A DNA stretch of 64,000 nt from Ciona savignyi (lineage: Eukaryota; Chordata; Ascidiacea; Phlebobranchia; Cionidae). Shown here in pieces: positions 41,701 through 45,534 of this stretch. Each line of letters starts with the position of its first letter. Within the stretch, counting starts at the first letter, position 1. The notes beneath the pieces were generated by a model that saw only the letters and a list, made by a program, of their open reading frames with translations, was not told the DNA's origin and did not search any database. A program made the translations under genes and the position numbers. The DNA is taken from assembly GCA_000149265.1 (NCBI GenBank), contig CH003275.1, positions 87,761-151,760 on the forward strand. The letters are read 5' to 3'.

Positions 41701-43151
41701 CACGCCTCGCGTCGCAGTCGTCGTAGCAACCGCTCCAACGCGTTGCCAGGATACTACTCGAGTAGCGACAGACGACGGCGGGAGAAACAGCTTATTCAGA
41801 TGATAGAGACCCCGGTAATATAGCAACACTGTCTTGTAAGATCAACAGGGATATAATGGAATACATGTTGTATGTGTATTAAATACAGGACGATACTTTG
41901 AATACTCCTATTATATTTGGTTTAGCCACTAGCTTGGTGGATTAGTGCATCGCCAAGGTACTTAGTGACATCGCCAGAACCTAATGGATTGATGGGTTTC
42001 AAAGAGAAGAAATATCTCAAATATACATAACACACTGTAACCCATTGTTGGGGATGGGGTAGTCTGAGGGTTACCGGTGTAATAACTCAGTCTTACTTTT
42101 ACCGAGATAAACATCCAAGTTATACTAGACTGAGAAATTAACCACATTTAACTGCAAAAGTAAGTCAAGTTTCTTTCATATTTTCTCACAGATGAAACCA
42201 GAGGACAGAATTCGAGTTCAGCAGGTTTTGAACGAAATCATGAATGAGAACTCTGATAACCCGAGACGAGATAGTCGTAACAGCAGCATCCGAAGCTCGT
42301 CTTCCCGATATCGACCCTCACTTCCACGCAACGAACCTCTACCTCCTCCTCCTCCTGACCCTGTCTCTCCAACTCCTCTGCAAGAACGGAAGATGACTTG
42401 CTCAACAAGCGAAGATCCAATGTCCTCTTCATCATGTCGCCCTTCAGGATCAGACACAGATTCTGCTCCCAGATCCTCTGGATCGGAGCGGCTTCCTCCA
42501 CCTCCCACAGACCACGAGTTAAGAGTCCTCCAAGAAGAAGATGAAGATATTGATTCTGATCTTCCATCTCCGTTAGCCAATCAATCTTACTCCTCTCTTT
42601 TCGAGCGGCCGTTCGATGTCGGAGTACCAACACCTGCTCTTATCCGAAGGACTGATTTTCATCCCGATCAATACCTTCATCGACACCATCCTTCGGATTT
42701 GAGTGAGACGTCCGGATCGATACCTGGCAGCTCTGTCAGTCTCGACCACCAAGACTTAACTCGAAGATTGCTCCTCCCAGCTGCCCCACAAAATAGCTAC
42801 TACCTTCCTGATGCTACACCACCCCCTCCCCAAAGACTCGATAGCGGGAGGTTGGATTTGTCATCGTTATCGGAAGCGGATGAAGAAGACGAGCTCATTC
42901 CTTATCCCGAGCAGCGACAGAAGCGTCGTTACGTCAGCACCGGTCGACCTCCGATTGACCCCAAGTCACGTGTCGCCCGGCGACCTAAAAAGAGCGGGAA
43001 TCGAAATTTTAAAAGACCGGACCCCAGCAAGGTATTGGAACCGCACAAACCGCATACAAACGGTGGCTTACCTCGCGACAACTTCTTCAGACCTGTAAGC
43101 GCCGAGGTGCCATACGCCGATGACGGCGCAAATGATGTCACTCTTCTATAA
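5676..43151 (+). CDS. FAT1/2/3-like: FAT1/2/3-type giant protocadherin, 3' three quarters, 48 exons
   Basis: Single-pass giant cadherin of the plasma membrane. Relatives act in planar cell polarity, cell adhesion, actin organisation and Hippo-linked growth control. The 48 exons listed separately join in frame with no stop until TAA at 43149, giving about 3,688 residues. Order: cadherin repeats 11 (partial) to 34, Fat-specific region with a QNSVSISF-type motif, EGF-like module, laminin G, four EGF modules, TM helix, cytoplasmic tail ending VTLL. The repeat linkers match vertebrate FAT1 one for one, including PKC in repeat 28 where FAT1 has PVC. The tail matches FAT1 at PPAGYRP, RVRPQLPPISP, GYEWD and FHPDQYL. 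One EGF-LamG unit plus EGFs separates this class from FAT4 (two LamG) and Dachsous (none). The 5' end is missing from the window. Identification is from remembered family sequence, not a search. Confidence 0.95.
5744..10384 (+). other. Fat intron (4.6 kb)
   Basis: Runs from gtatgc to attttag. No supported coding exon. A short hAT-like MITE lies at 8623-8738. The reading frames at 6490-6889, 7324-7819 and 9940-10134 show no domain, no splice logic and no codon pattern that I can defend. Confidence 0.7.
8623..8738. mobile_element. Short hAT-like MITE
   Basis: 116 bp with terminal inverted repeats CAGACATGGGCAAC and CAGGGTTGGGCAAC (outer ends inward), followed inside by GGCCCGCC on both sides. 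It is flanked by near-identical 8-bp direct repeats, CACACACG before and CACAAACG after (7 of 8). An 8-bp duplication with CAG-starting ends is the signature of hAT insertions. It has no coding capacity. Confidence 0.75.
10385..10542 (+). CDS. FAT1/2/3-like: Fat exon 2: end of cadherin repeat 11, start of 12
   Basis: Phase 0 in, phase 2 out (GT|gtaagt). Encodes VVISDGGTPPLTS, the calcium linker DENDNSPKF and the first strand of the next repeat. FAT1 has DENDNKPQF at the same place. Confidence 0.92.
10768..10918 (+). CDS. FAT1/2/3-like: Fat exon 3: cadherin repeat 12
   Basis: Acceptor ttctacag, donor AAG|gtaaac, phase 2 in and 0 out. Encodes ARVVAHDRDTGRNSNIDYRI and FEINPKTGEITT, a standard D-x-D-x-G-x-N repeat core. 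Confidence 0.93.
11137..11380 (+). CDS. FAT1/2/3-like: Fat exon 4: repeat 12 end, repeat 13 start
   Basis: Phase 0 in, phase 1 out. Encodes AMDNGNPPRQSKIQRLEIRW. The repeat boundary lacks a DxNDN linker and reads ILAPKF. FAT1 likewise has a W-initiated, linkerless boundary here (EWISKPKP). The donor gtaggt lies straight after ATGATCATGG. Confidence 0.92.
11381..12711 (+). other. Fat intron (1.3 kb)
   Basis: No supported exon. It contains two small direct repeats near its 3' end: a 30-bp unit with the core AAGAATAGTTCAACCAAA at 12484-12530, and a 20-bp unit CACTTTTCGCTCAATTT at about 12650-12687. Confidence 0.75.
12712..12851 (+). CDS. FAT1/2/3-like: Fat exon 5: cadherin repeat 13 core
   Basis: Phase 1 in, 0 out. 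Encodes GNEDLMFHLNNEIGSL and DAETKRKYNLTLLVTDGY, parallel to FAT1 LDAEQKSNYNLTVEATDG. Confidence 0.93.
13359..13575 (+). CDS. FAT1/2/3-like: Fat exon 6: repeat 13 end, repeat 14 start
   Basis: Phase 0 in, 1 out. Encodes linker GDLNDHRPEF (FAT1: DTNDHRPQF, sharing the unusual NDHRP), then VLENTPVGTRVMQVTAVDGD. The 507-bp intron before it contains nothing I can name. Confidence 0.94.
13784..13884 (+). CDS. FAT1/2/3-like: Fat exon 7: cadherin repeat 14 LDRE region
   Basis: 101 bp, phase 1 in, 0 out. Encodes DGVIYTQGNLDREVQKEHIF and DDQGSPSSLQ. Confidence 0.93.
14276..14483 (+). CDS. FAT1/2/3-like: Fat exon 8: repeat 14 end, repeat 15 start
   Basis: Phase 0 in, 1 out. Encodes linker GDVNEHPPRF, SRYSGHV and VRASDQDMGENARIVYSILS. 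FAT1 has TASSYKGRV at the same point. Confidence 0.93.
14484..19297 (+). other. Fat intron, the largest inside the traced exons (4.8 kb)
   Basis: The flanking exons join in phase 1 and match FAT1 repeat 15 across the junction, so no exon is missing. The interior has a (TA)n run near 17583-17600 and several short open frames on both strands (for example 17846-18145 +, 18400-18687 -, 18734-19054 -). None has a recognisable domain or splice context. I see no RNA gene. Confidence 0.75.
19298..19538 (+). CDS. FAT1/2/3-like: Fat exon 9: repeat 15 remainder, repeat 16 start
   Basis: Phase 1 in, phase 2 out. Encodes VQASDSARSPLHDTAEV, the linkerless boundary ASPPKF and LAENLAIGS. The donor is set at GGGAG|gtgggt because the next exon completes IGS-YVA, parallel to FAT1 IGSFVG. 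Confidence 0.88.
19949..20185 (+). CDS. FAT1/2/3-like: Fat exon 10: cadherin repeat 16
   Basis: The acceptor cttcccag|C restores AG|C. Encodes YVATAKASAPSGVSYDI, FSINPHSGVVS, LDREATSSYTL and linker QDVNDNR. Phase 2 in and out. Confidence 0.9.
20521..20791 (+). CDS. FAT1/2/3-like: Fat exon 11: cadherin repeat 17 N-terminal part
   Basis: Phase 2 in, 0 out. Begins PEFEQLGYTGSVSESSG, then VRASDGDSRDNGRIRYLI and FSVDQYTGAIRT. The serine-rich stretch SESSGSSPSSS sits where FAT1 has SESASINS. Confidence 0.92.
20958..21401 (+). CDS. FAT1/2/3-like: Fat exon 12: repeats 17 end, 18, and 19 start
   Basis: 444 bp, phase 0 both ends. Encodes VQASDIGNPALSSSQNAQV, boundary DEAPPKF, GGNIGSAFSINPETGVV, then the degenerate boundary LESELHFSRQRYEAEVMESS. 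FAT1 has KESHLKF here, equally free of a calcium linker. Confidence 0.93.
21681..21842 (+). CDS. FAT1/2/3-like: Fat exon 13: cadherin repeat 19 core
   Basis: 162 bp, phase 0 both ends. Encodes FNILNPTPHFIIGVTSGIIE and VDREATPSYE; FAT1 has HILNPDRRFKISRTSGVLST and FDRE. Acceptor atccgcag, donor gtacag. Confidence 0.9.
22026..22148. repeat. Dispersed repeat, copy A (intronic)
   Basis: Shares a diverged block with 32056-32196: TTAGTTTA, gap, GATGAAAACA (GATAAAAACA in B), a GCAGGA-containing tract, AACTGGGAAAACG and AACGACAGTCAT. The second copy lies in another Fat intron. No coding capacity. The family is unknown to me. Confidence 0.6.
22287..22466 (+). CDS. FAT1/2/3-like: Fat exon 14: repeat 19 end, repeat 20 start
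   Basis: 180 bp, phase 0 both ends. Encodes linker NDCNDNDPQF, then GIPYYASVQIDAPPQTAV; FAT1 reads NLPYYAVVKVDTEVGHV. The match in PYYA-V is strong support. Confidence 0.94.
22747..22930 (+). CDS. FAT1/2/3-like: Fat exon 15: cadherin repeat 20 core
   Basis: Phase 0 in, 1 out (ATGG|gtaagt). Encodes IRAVDLDIGLNGEVRYSLSG and FSVHPTSGNVTVKRTP. Confidence 0.93.
23193..23420 (+). CDS. FAT1/2/3-like: Fat exon 16: repeat 20 end, repeat 21 start
   Basis: Phase 1 in and out. Encodes NRATPVFTQSFYDAIMVPED (FAT1 MNKAMPVFEKPFYSAEI), then YYTIEGGDSLQQFDIDF, like FAT1 YSITDGDPFSQFTINF. Confidence 0.93.
23829..24040 (+). CDS. FAT1/2/3-like: Fat exon 17: repeat 21 end, repeat 22 start
   Basis: Phase 1 in, 0 out. 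Encodes LDFEQRTNYRLQVRARDA, linker VDINDNDPIF and LPENTRVGTEVVK. The donor gttgga is weak, but the join to VHAVDLDSG is exact for the family. Confidence 0.91.
24360..24623 (+). CDS. FAT1/2/3-like: Fat exon 18: cadherin repeat 22
   Basis: 264 bp, phase 0 both ends. Encodes VHAVDLDSGSFGAISYSI, FVVRATDGGSPAKYSDVTV and linker EDVNDNPPEF. Confidence 0.95.
24794..24944 (+). CDS. FAT1/2/3-like: Fat exon 19: cadherin repeat 23 start
   Basis: Phase 0 in, 1 out. Encodes VNYEFYISAEASYQSFIGKV and VYSIRQLENAVMEINPQS. Shorter than the FAT1 equivalent but with matching DPDSS chemistry. Confidence 0.9.
25054..25195. repeat. tRNA-derived SINE relic
   Basis: A degraded member of the family seen complete at 54711-55017. 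Shared blocks include the GACTAGCTTAGTAGTTAG head and GTGTCCTTGGTCAAGGCACC, then GGACATTG. It lies in the intron after Fat exon 19. Confidence 0.65.
25409..25620 (+). CDS. FAT1/2/3-like: Fat exon 20: repeat 23 end, repeat 24 start
   Basis: Phase 1 in, 0 out. Encodes ISATDGLYTTSADVVVHV, the linkerless boundary TSPTPLIF and IEENQPTGTSVGF. FAT1 has NLHSPAF at this boundary. Confidence 0.92.
26007..26190 (+). CDS. FAT1/2/3-like: Fat exon 21: cadherin repeat 24 core
   Basis: Phase 0 in, 1 out. Encodes IRASGKGDLIYSADID, FHIRENTGEIITLQSVDREA and MNCRVTDEIG. The D-x-D-x-G-x-N loop is reduced. Confidence 0.88.
26532..26662 (+). CDS. FAT1/2/3-like: Fat exon 22: repeat 24 end, repeat 25 start
   Basis: Phase 1 in, 0 out. 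Encodes VVNVKVLDVNDNPPVF, then MSSYSAVLVVPDVQLYDEV. Acceptor cttgcag, donor gtgtga. Confidence 0.94.
26977..27118 (+). CDS. FAT1/2/3-like: Fat exon 23: cadherin repeat 25 core
   Basis: Phase 0 in, 1 out. Encodes VTALDPDYGVNGTIEYSID and FKLDSDTGLLTIRQIP. Confidence 0.93.
27636..27808 (+). CDS. FAT1/2/3-like: Fat exon 24: repeat 25 end, repeat 26 start
   Basis: Phase 1 in, 0 out (AAT|gtatgt). Encodes FFIRATDTGKVEQLNGLTAV, boundary ESVPVF and WEASIPEDRLTSN. FAT1 has QLPKF at this linkerless boundary. Confidence 0.91.
28315..28447 (+). CDS. FAT1/2/3-like: Fat exon 25: cadherin repeat 26 N-terminal part
   Basis: Phase 0 in, 1 out. Encodes LTTVRAKCGNGAEIRYALA and an acidic and serine insertion with SVESESEEYY. 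The donor ATAG|gtcaca is weak, but the frame closes at TGA nine bases on and the join VAI-VSNTTDLF is in phase. Confidence 0.8.
28925..29091 (+). CDS. FAT1/2/3-like: Fat exon 26: cadherin repeat 26 core
   Basis: Phase 1 in, 0 out. Encodes FFYIDPVTGKISMNNHID and PVFNLTVLAF. Confidence 0.9.
29616..29770 (+). CDS. FAT1/2/3-like: Fat exon 27: repeat 26 end, repeat 27 start
   Basis: Phase 0 in, 2 out. Encodes linker TDVDDCVPKF (an altered DxNDN), then EELPGGQDVIRVHAVDLDGG; FAT1 has ENLPGGSRVIQIRASDADSG, a clear match. Confidence 0.94.
29966..30050. repeat. Short SINE relic
   Basis: Contains AAGTGTCTTGCCCAAGGCC, the conserved core of the SINE family seen at 54711 (GTGTCCTTGGGCAAGGC). Intronic and heavily decayed. 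Confidence 0.45.
30143..30376 (+). CDS. FAT1/2/3-like: Fat exon 28: cadherin repeat 27 remainder
   Basis: Phase 2 in and out. Encodes FTIDSQTGQIRTLKPLDHEK and linker IDINDSPPQF; FAT1 has LDHEK and DVNDSPPRF. Confidence 0.95.
30607..30775 (+). CDS. FAT1/2/3-like: Fat exon 29: cadherin repeat 28 N-terminal part
   Basis: Phase 2 in, 0 out. Encodes ISVGQVTARFLRISDND and YITSGDPHGKFKAIYNKGNQ, matching FAT1 FITGGDPLGQFAVETIQNEW. Confidence 0.94.
31012..31149 (+). CDS. FAT1/2/3-like: Fat exon 30: cadherin repeat 28 end
   Basis: 138 bp, phase 0 both ends. Encodes LKPLDREEQGHYDLTIIATD and linker GDINDNTPKC. FAT1 also ends this repeat in cysteine (SPVC) instead of phenylalanine. Confidence 0.95.
31520..31673 (+). 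CDS. FAT1/2/3-like: Fat exon 31: cadherin repeat 29 N-terminal part
   Basis: Phase 0 in, 1 out. Encodes YEGRVSEDAPTHTLLLRV, AGRISYQLSGTGSNQFNLD; FAT1 has YTLLGSGAEKFKLNPDTG. Confidence 0.94.
31835..31935 (+). CDS. FAT1/2/3-like: Fat exon 32: cadherin repeat 29 LDRE region
   Basis: 101 bp, phase 1 in, 0 out. Encodes GELLTSSPLDRETTSEYWLT and VDGGDKQCSSK, with the cysteine FAT1 carries at GGRFCQAS. Confidence 0.94.
32056..32196. repeat. Dispersed repeat, copy B (intronic)
   Basis: Diverged copy of 22026-22148. Inside it GGCAGGAACTAT is itself duplicated about 20 bp apart. Followed by A/C homopolymer runs near 32235. Confidence 0.6.
32737..32869 (+). CDS. FAT1/2/3-like: Fat exon 33: repeat 29 end, repeat 30 start
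   Basis: Phase 0 in, 1 out. Encodes EDVNDNAPIFESASLRHST and ENTPVNSSLHRIVAFDPDQ. Confidence 0.95.
33107..33243 (+). CDS. FAT1/2/3-like: Fat exon 34: cadherin repeat 30 core
   Basis: Phase 1 in, 0 out. Encodes FQLRDDVNKQFSIEPRTGVL and LNKPLDRETVPSYQLEIV. Confidence 0.94.
33547..33645 (+). CDS. FAT1/2/3-like: Fat exon 35: cadherin repeat 30 end
   Basis: 99 bp, phase 0 both ends. Encodes AIDDGAERMSSTATLHLQI and linker LDVNDNPPIF. Confidence 0.94.
34067..34217 (+). CDS. FAT1/2/3-like: Fat exon 36: cadherin repeat 31 N-terminal part
   Basis: Phase 0 in, 1 out. Encodes YSAAIPEDSQVG, ANAKLRYSIVHGNEHGKFVI; FAT1 has ISGNEHGKFSID. Confidence 0.95.
34563..34732 (+). CDS. FAT1/2/3-like: Fat exon 37: cadherin repeat 31 end
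   Basis: Phase 1 in, 0 out. Encodes VDFESDQSYVLTVSASDRSS and linker IDVNDNSPIF. Confidence 0.95.
34954..35446 (+). CDS. FAT1/2/3-like: Fat exon 38: repeat 32 and repeat 33 start
   Basis: 493 bp, phase 0 in, 1 out. Encodes TDVSEDAEIGRVIISAKATD, LDFETQKTFSIQIAATDKG and linker NDVNDNRPAF. After the linker comes a proline/serine insertion holding a cysteine pair (QCSQDSSNC) before HESSSNSVVHG. FAT1 lacks that insertion. Confidence 0.93.
35828..36070 (+). CDS. FAT1/2/3-like: Fat exon 39: repeat 33 end, repeat 34 start
   Basis: Phase 1 in and out. Encodes LSLEVEDSGKPAPLVSIPLL and boundary KESQYAPVL; FAT1 has VKVADNGKPQLSSLTYIDIR then EESIYPPAIL. Donor GGAG|gtaaaa. Confidence 0.92.
36275..37718 (+). 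CDS. FAT1/2/3-like: Fat exon 40: repeat 34, Fat-specific region, EGF-like, laminin G
   Basis: By far the largest exon (1,444 bp), phase 1 in, 2 out. It starts DEFCGGQITQSLHATDRDLF, parallel to FAT1 YSGGVIGKIHATDQDVYD. It continues through the Fat-only conserved segment (VTELALQNSVSISFQ; EQYLALYHSLF; LIIISLQQHND), then CVCPPGTVPPNC and further cysteines of an EGF-like module. A laminin-G fold follows: SVMSFAGQSSVRYRLSG, LRIRTFQSNATLLYASG, INDGHWHDI and ending GFRGCIEDVEVNEVEL. A basic loop SRSKRSRGER lies inside the LamG segment near 37550-37580. LamG folds of this kind bind protein or glycan ligands in relatives; the ligand here is unknown. Confidence 0.97.
38132..38335 (+). CDS. FAT1/2/3-like: Fat exon 41: EGF modules 1 and 2 after LamG
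   Basis: Phase 2 in and out. Encodes CTTNPCLNGGSC...CECLTNFVGDQC and DPCGSQPCQNNGVC, two EGF modules with normal cysteine spacing. The second is completed in the next exon. Confidence 0.95.
38665..38936 (+). CDS. FAT1/2/3-like: Fat exon 42: EGF modules 2 end, 3, and 4 start
   Basis: Phase 2 in, 1 out. Encodes CRCLPGFSGDYC, then CQNGGSC...CSCLTGWSGKQC, then NVNECLTPAGLKSC, a calcium-binding-type EGF start. The last EGF cysteine falls in the next exon (DPRC). Confidence 0.95.
39162..39392 (+). CDS. FAT1/2/3-like: Fat exon 43: juxtamembrane and transmembrane segment
   Basis: Phase 1 in and out. After VGPRDPRCSSYF and a short glycine/proline stretch, a helix of about 23 hydrophobic residues (TAIVIAIVVAVVILFIVVIV and on) is followed by the stop-transfer cluster RRRKNNN, giving a type I topology. 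Confidence 0.96.
39746..39855 (+). CDS. FAT1/2/3-like: Fat exon 44: cytoplasmic tail, PPAGYRP motif
   Basis: Phase 1 in, 0 out. The correct frame reads DNIRRHHTPPPIPSPPAGYR then PTSRELYGFDSNNHLDQ, parallel to FAT1 PPQVPVRPISYTP and DSRNNLD. An overlapping open frame gives a plausible but wrong peptide. Confidence 0.88.
40146..40271 (+). CDS. FAT1/2/3-like: Fat exon 45: cytoplasmic tail, RPQLPPISP motif
   Basis: 126 bp, phase 0 both ends. Encodes LLCRVRPQLPPISPSSASDN then DSIKKPPASW. FAT1 has VCSVAPNLPPPPPSNSPSDS then DSIQKPSW, so this is a strongly conserved tail block. Confidence 0.93.
40819..40888 (+). CDS. FAT1/2/3-like: Fat exon 46: short cytoplasmic exon
   Basis: 70 bp, phase 0 in, 1 out. 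Encodes FNGSTTSVQPSYKTSGLSIN and DQQ. Supported by its acceptor (aaatgcag), donor (A|gtaggt) and the exact phase join to the next exon. Little conserved sequence, and it could be alternatively spliced only with frame loss. Confidence 0.7.
41543..41814 (+). CDS. FAT1/2/3-like: Fat exon 47: cytoplasmic tail, GYEWD motif
   Basis: Phase 1 in, 0 out (CCG|gtaata). Encodes YMSHSTMCTVGYEWDALVPG; FAT1 has GYHWDTSDWMP. A serine/arginine-rich stretch follows (SRRSVSSHASRRSRRSNRSN) and then DRRRREKQ. Confidence 0.92.
41926..42118. repeat. SINE copy in the last Fat intron
   Basis: Aligns by eye with the distal half of the element at 54711-55017: AACCTAATGGATTGATGGGTTT, then CATAACACACTG, GGTTACCGGTGTAATAAC and the GAGATAAACAT tail. 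The tRNA-like head is mostly lost. Confidence 0.65.
42192..43151 (+). CDS. FAT1/2/3-like: Fat exon 48: terminal cytoplasmic exon with stop
   Basis: Phase 0 in, stop TAA at 43149-43151. Encodes 319 residues. Two stretches fit the Ena/VASP EVH1 ligand pattern (EPLPPPPPDP, ERLPPPPTD). Others are acidic (QEEDEDIDSD, SEADEEDEL), and DFHPDQYLHRHHP matches FAT1 QFHPSQYLPPHP. A basic patch ARRPKKSGNRNFKRP precedes the end. The final residues DVTLL fit a class I PDZ ligand (Thr at -2, Leu at 0); FAT1 ends in TEV. The methionine at its start is internal, not a translation start. Confidence 0.95.
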   Translation: MKPEDRIRVQQVLNEIMNENSDNPRRDSRNSSIRSSSSRYRPSLPRNEPLPPPPPDPVSPTPLQERKMTCSTSEDPMSSSSCRPSGSDTDSAPRSSGSERLPPPPTDHELRVLQEEDEDIDSDLPSPLANQSYSSLFERPFDVGVPTPALIRRTDFHPDQYLHRHHPSDLSETSGSIPGSSVSLDHQDLTRRLLLPAAPQNSYYLPDATPPPPQRLDSGRLDLSSLSEADEEDELIPYPEQRQKRRYVSTGRPPIDPKSRVARRPKKSGNRNFKRPDPSKVLEPHKPHTNGGLPRDNFFRPVSAEVPYADDGANDVTLL

Positions 43152-43557
43152 ACATGCTGCTGACGTCATCAATTGTAGGATAATTTCGATTTGTGCATCT
43201 GACTTAACTTATTTTATCGCGATTTTCCGCCACGTTTTTTCACTGTGCGAATACACGCGAAAGTTGTCAAATAAGCAACGTACTTTGAATATGAGACGAA
43301 AGCGACAAAAGTACGATCTGATACAGGCCTAAGCCCCTTCTTACGAAAAGCGACCGTTTTTTAAGTTTCATACCAACTCGCGTGGGATTTAGTTCAGATT
43401 TTTGTTCGTACTATTTCGTACTTCGCTGTAAAAGTGATTTGGAGCGCATTTTCTTGTTTAATATTTGTCTTCAATATATAATGAGGACACTATGCTATGT
43501 ATGCTTCGCTCTTATCTCGTTTTAATTTCCACGCCTAGCGTATTTTAATGCTTTGCA

Positions 43558-43563
43558 AATAAA
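43558..43563 (+). terminator. Candidate polyadenylation signal of the Fat gene
   Basis: AATAAA about 406 bases after the stop codon, in AT-rich sequence with no following gene until 44 kb. Its use is inferred. Confidence 0.5.
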
Positions 43564-44010
43564 CAAACACTCCTTCGGAATATTTTGTTTTAAGATTGTG
43601 CATGACAAAATACATACGGGTCTTAATATATTTTTTAAACCTGACAATACAATATTAACCTACTTTATCGAGACTGCTTGAAAAGTCGAAAACCTTCTAA
43701 AAAAATTTAAAGGCTTTTTAGACATTTATAAAAAATAATAATTTTAAGACAATGTAGTATATATTAGTTATTTAATGTACTTCTAAAGTTTTCGTTTGTT
43801 TTTACCTAATTGTGGTATTTTGTTACCAAACTAAAAAAAACCACCACTGTGATCATAAATTTAAACAGCTTACACGACCCGGAAATACCCAAACAGTCGT
43901 AATTTAGGGTTGAAAATCTTCTTAAAATTAACCCCCTTCATATCCATCATTTATAGTTCAAACAATTTTATCAGCATGTAAAAAAGTTTCTCAAATTCGC
44001 CACAGTTTAT
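43564..44010. other. Intergenic spacer
   Basis: AT-rich, with no supported feature between the Fat 3' end and the start of the duplicated GPCR block. Confidence 0.6.
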
Positions 44011-44458
44011 CAGGGTTGTCTATTTGACGAGGAAACAAACAAACTCGAGTGCTTAACGAAGGAAACTCCCAGCATATTATCCGACCAATCCTGGCTTGTA
44101 TTTGCACTGCCCACATCAGTTCTTCGAAACACTCAACCGAAGTCAACATCTACTATTGAGGAAATATATGGATGATTCAAAAAGTATTGTGTTAAAGAAT
44201 ATTTCAGAAATTAAATGGATGTGCCTAATTACATAATTTAAAAGTAGCAGACATAATTTAAGTATATAAGAAGCTGCTGCGTGGCTATTGTATTTTATTG
44301 GTTTAATTGTTCGGTTACGTGTTGTTCAATATTACAGTAAGTGCCCAATAATTACATGGATAACTTTCAAACGACTGCTCAGTGACGGCCTATTTAGAGT
44401 AAGGACAGTGGCAATTTTTTTTAAAGTGTGCCATTTTTGTTGGGTTTCCTGTCGAATC

Positions 44459-44586
44459 TTTAAGTTTTAATAAATTGTTTAAATTCGTTTCGTTGATGAT
44501 ATGCTGTAAAACAGTCGCATTTTTAAGTTTTAATTAATTGTTTAAGTTTGACTTGGTCATGATAAGCTGTATAACTACTGTTATTT
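44459..44586. repeat. Imperfect tandem duplication upstream of GPCR copy 1
   Basis: Two diverged units of about 64 bp, each with AAGTTTTAAT(A/T)AATTGTTTAA followed by GATGATATGCTGTA or CATGATAAGCTGTA. Absent in that form from copy 2. Confidence 0.6.
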
Positions 44587-44826
44587 TTTTGGTTTCCTTC
44601 TTGCTATATTTTAATATGTGTTTATTTAATTATTATTTTTAAAGAAGCAAAATCTAATAAACTAAACTATTTTTTAAACTTCAATAAATATTCTTCGGTT
44701 GTGAAAAATTATAAAAACTTATATTAAAAACACATATTAATATATGTAAAGTTTCTGACCAATATTTAAACGACTGTCGAAACTGATATACCATTTGTGA
44801 TTAATTTCAGATGTTTCCCGGAAAAT

Positions 44827-45473
44827 ATGGTGCTTAAATATGAAATCCGCATAATTTTGTGCATGATCACTATAGACTGTGCCTTTGCATCGGTCAATAC
44901 TTCGTTTGAAGCTTTAGATGAAGAGCTGGAAGATATAAAATGCGAGTATGCGCCTGGAGTTAATTTGAGGAGTCGTGAAGAAGAAATAATTTGCTGTGAA
45001 GCAGTTGAAGAAGTGTTTTCGGAGAAATGGCACAGTGGAGGTTATTACTTGACCCGCTATTTATAAATAATGAGGGATTGGGACTGCCCGCAGTACAAAT
45101 CGGTATGTCAAGCACGAGTATTCGCGTTCACACGGTTTAGTTCCTTAGTGTACGATTACTTTTGCAATTATACTTCACTGGCGGACAAATGTGCGGAGTA
45201 TGTTGTTCGTGTCATAGAAGCCGACAACAATACTGCCATCAGTACTGATTGGATTTCACTTGTGAAAAAAATTAATTCGTCAACACTTACGATGAACGAG
45301 TTAAAACAGCCTTGCGTTGAAATCGCATTATTTGACAAAGAGATTTCCCATCGTGGTGATTTCCAAGAGGTTATAGGTATCAACGTCCCTTTTTGTGAAT
45401 ACGTGTGGTGTGGGTTTGATCAAAGCACGCTACAAAAGTATTCTATATCGCCTTGGACTTGTCTTAGAGACGG
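44827..45473 (+). CDS. GPCR copy 1, exon 1: signal peptide and ectodomain
   Basis: The ATG at 44827 gives a hydrophobic leader (IILCMITIDCAFA). Then comes an extracellular segment with about a dozen cysteines: CEYAPG, ICCEAVEEVF, DWDCPQYKSVC, YFCNYTSLADKC, QPCVEI, PFCEYVWCGF and WTCLRDG. Several N-x-S/T sites are present. An in-frame TAA at 45064 interrupts it. Ends GACGG|gtaaat. Confidence 0.7.
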
Positions 45474-45534
45474 GTAAATAGTGGTTTATAATATCAACGC
45501 AAATATGATTTATTTATACATTCATTGTCCACAG

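Larger units (their letters stand above)
19539..42191 (+). other. Remaining Fat introns longer than 300 bases
   Basis: The gaps between the listed exons 9 to 48 are AT-rich introns, mostly 300-650 bp, with GT-AG ends. Apart from the SINE and dispersed-repeat copies listed at 22026, 25054, 29966, 32056 and 41926, and a short tandem ATTGACACC repeat near 21430-21460, I see no gene, RNA or array in them. All flanking exon phases agree, which argues against missed coding exons. Confidence 0.75.

Noticed and set aside
42218..42633. Minus-strand frames of 120 and 131 codons
   Set aside because: They lie opposite the terminal Fat coding exon, and their low-complexity Gly/Ser/Glu content is the complement of its proline/serine-rich tail.
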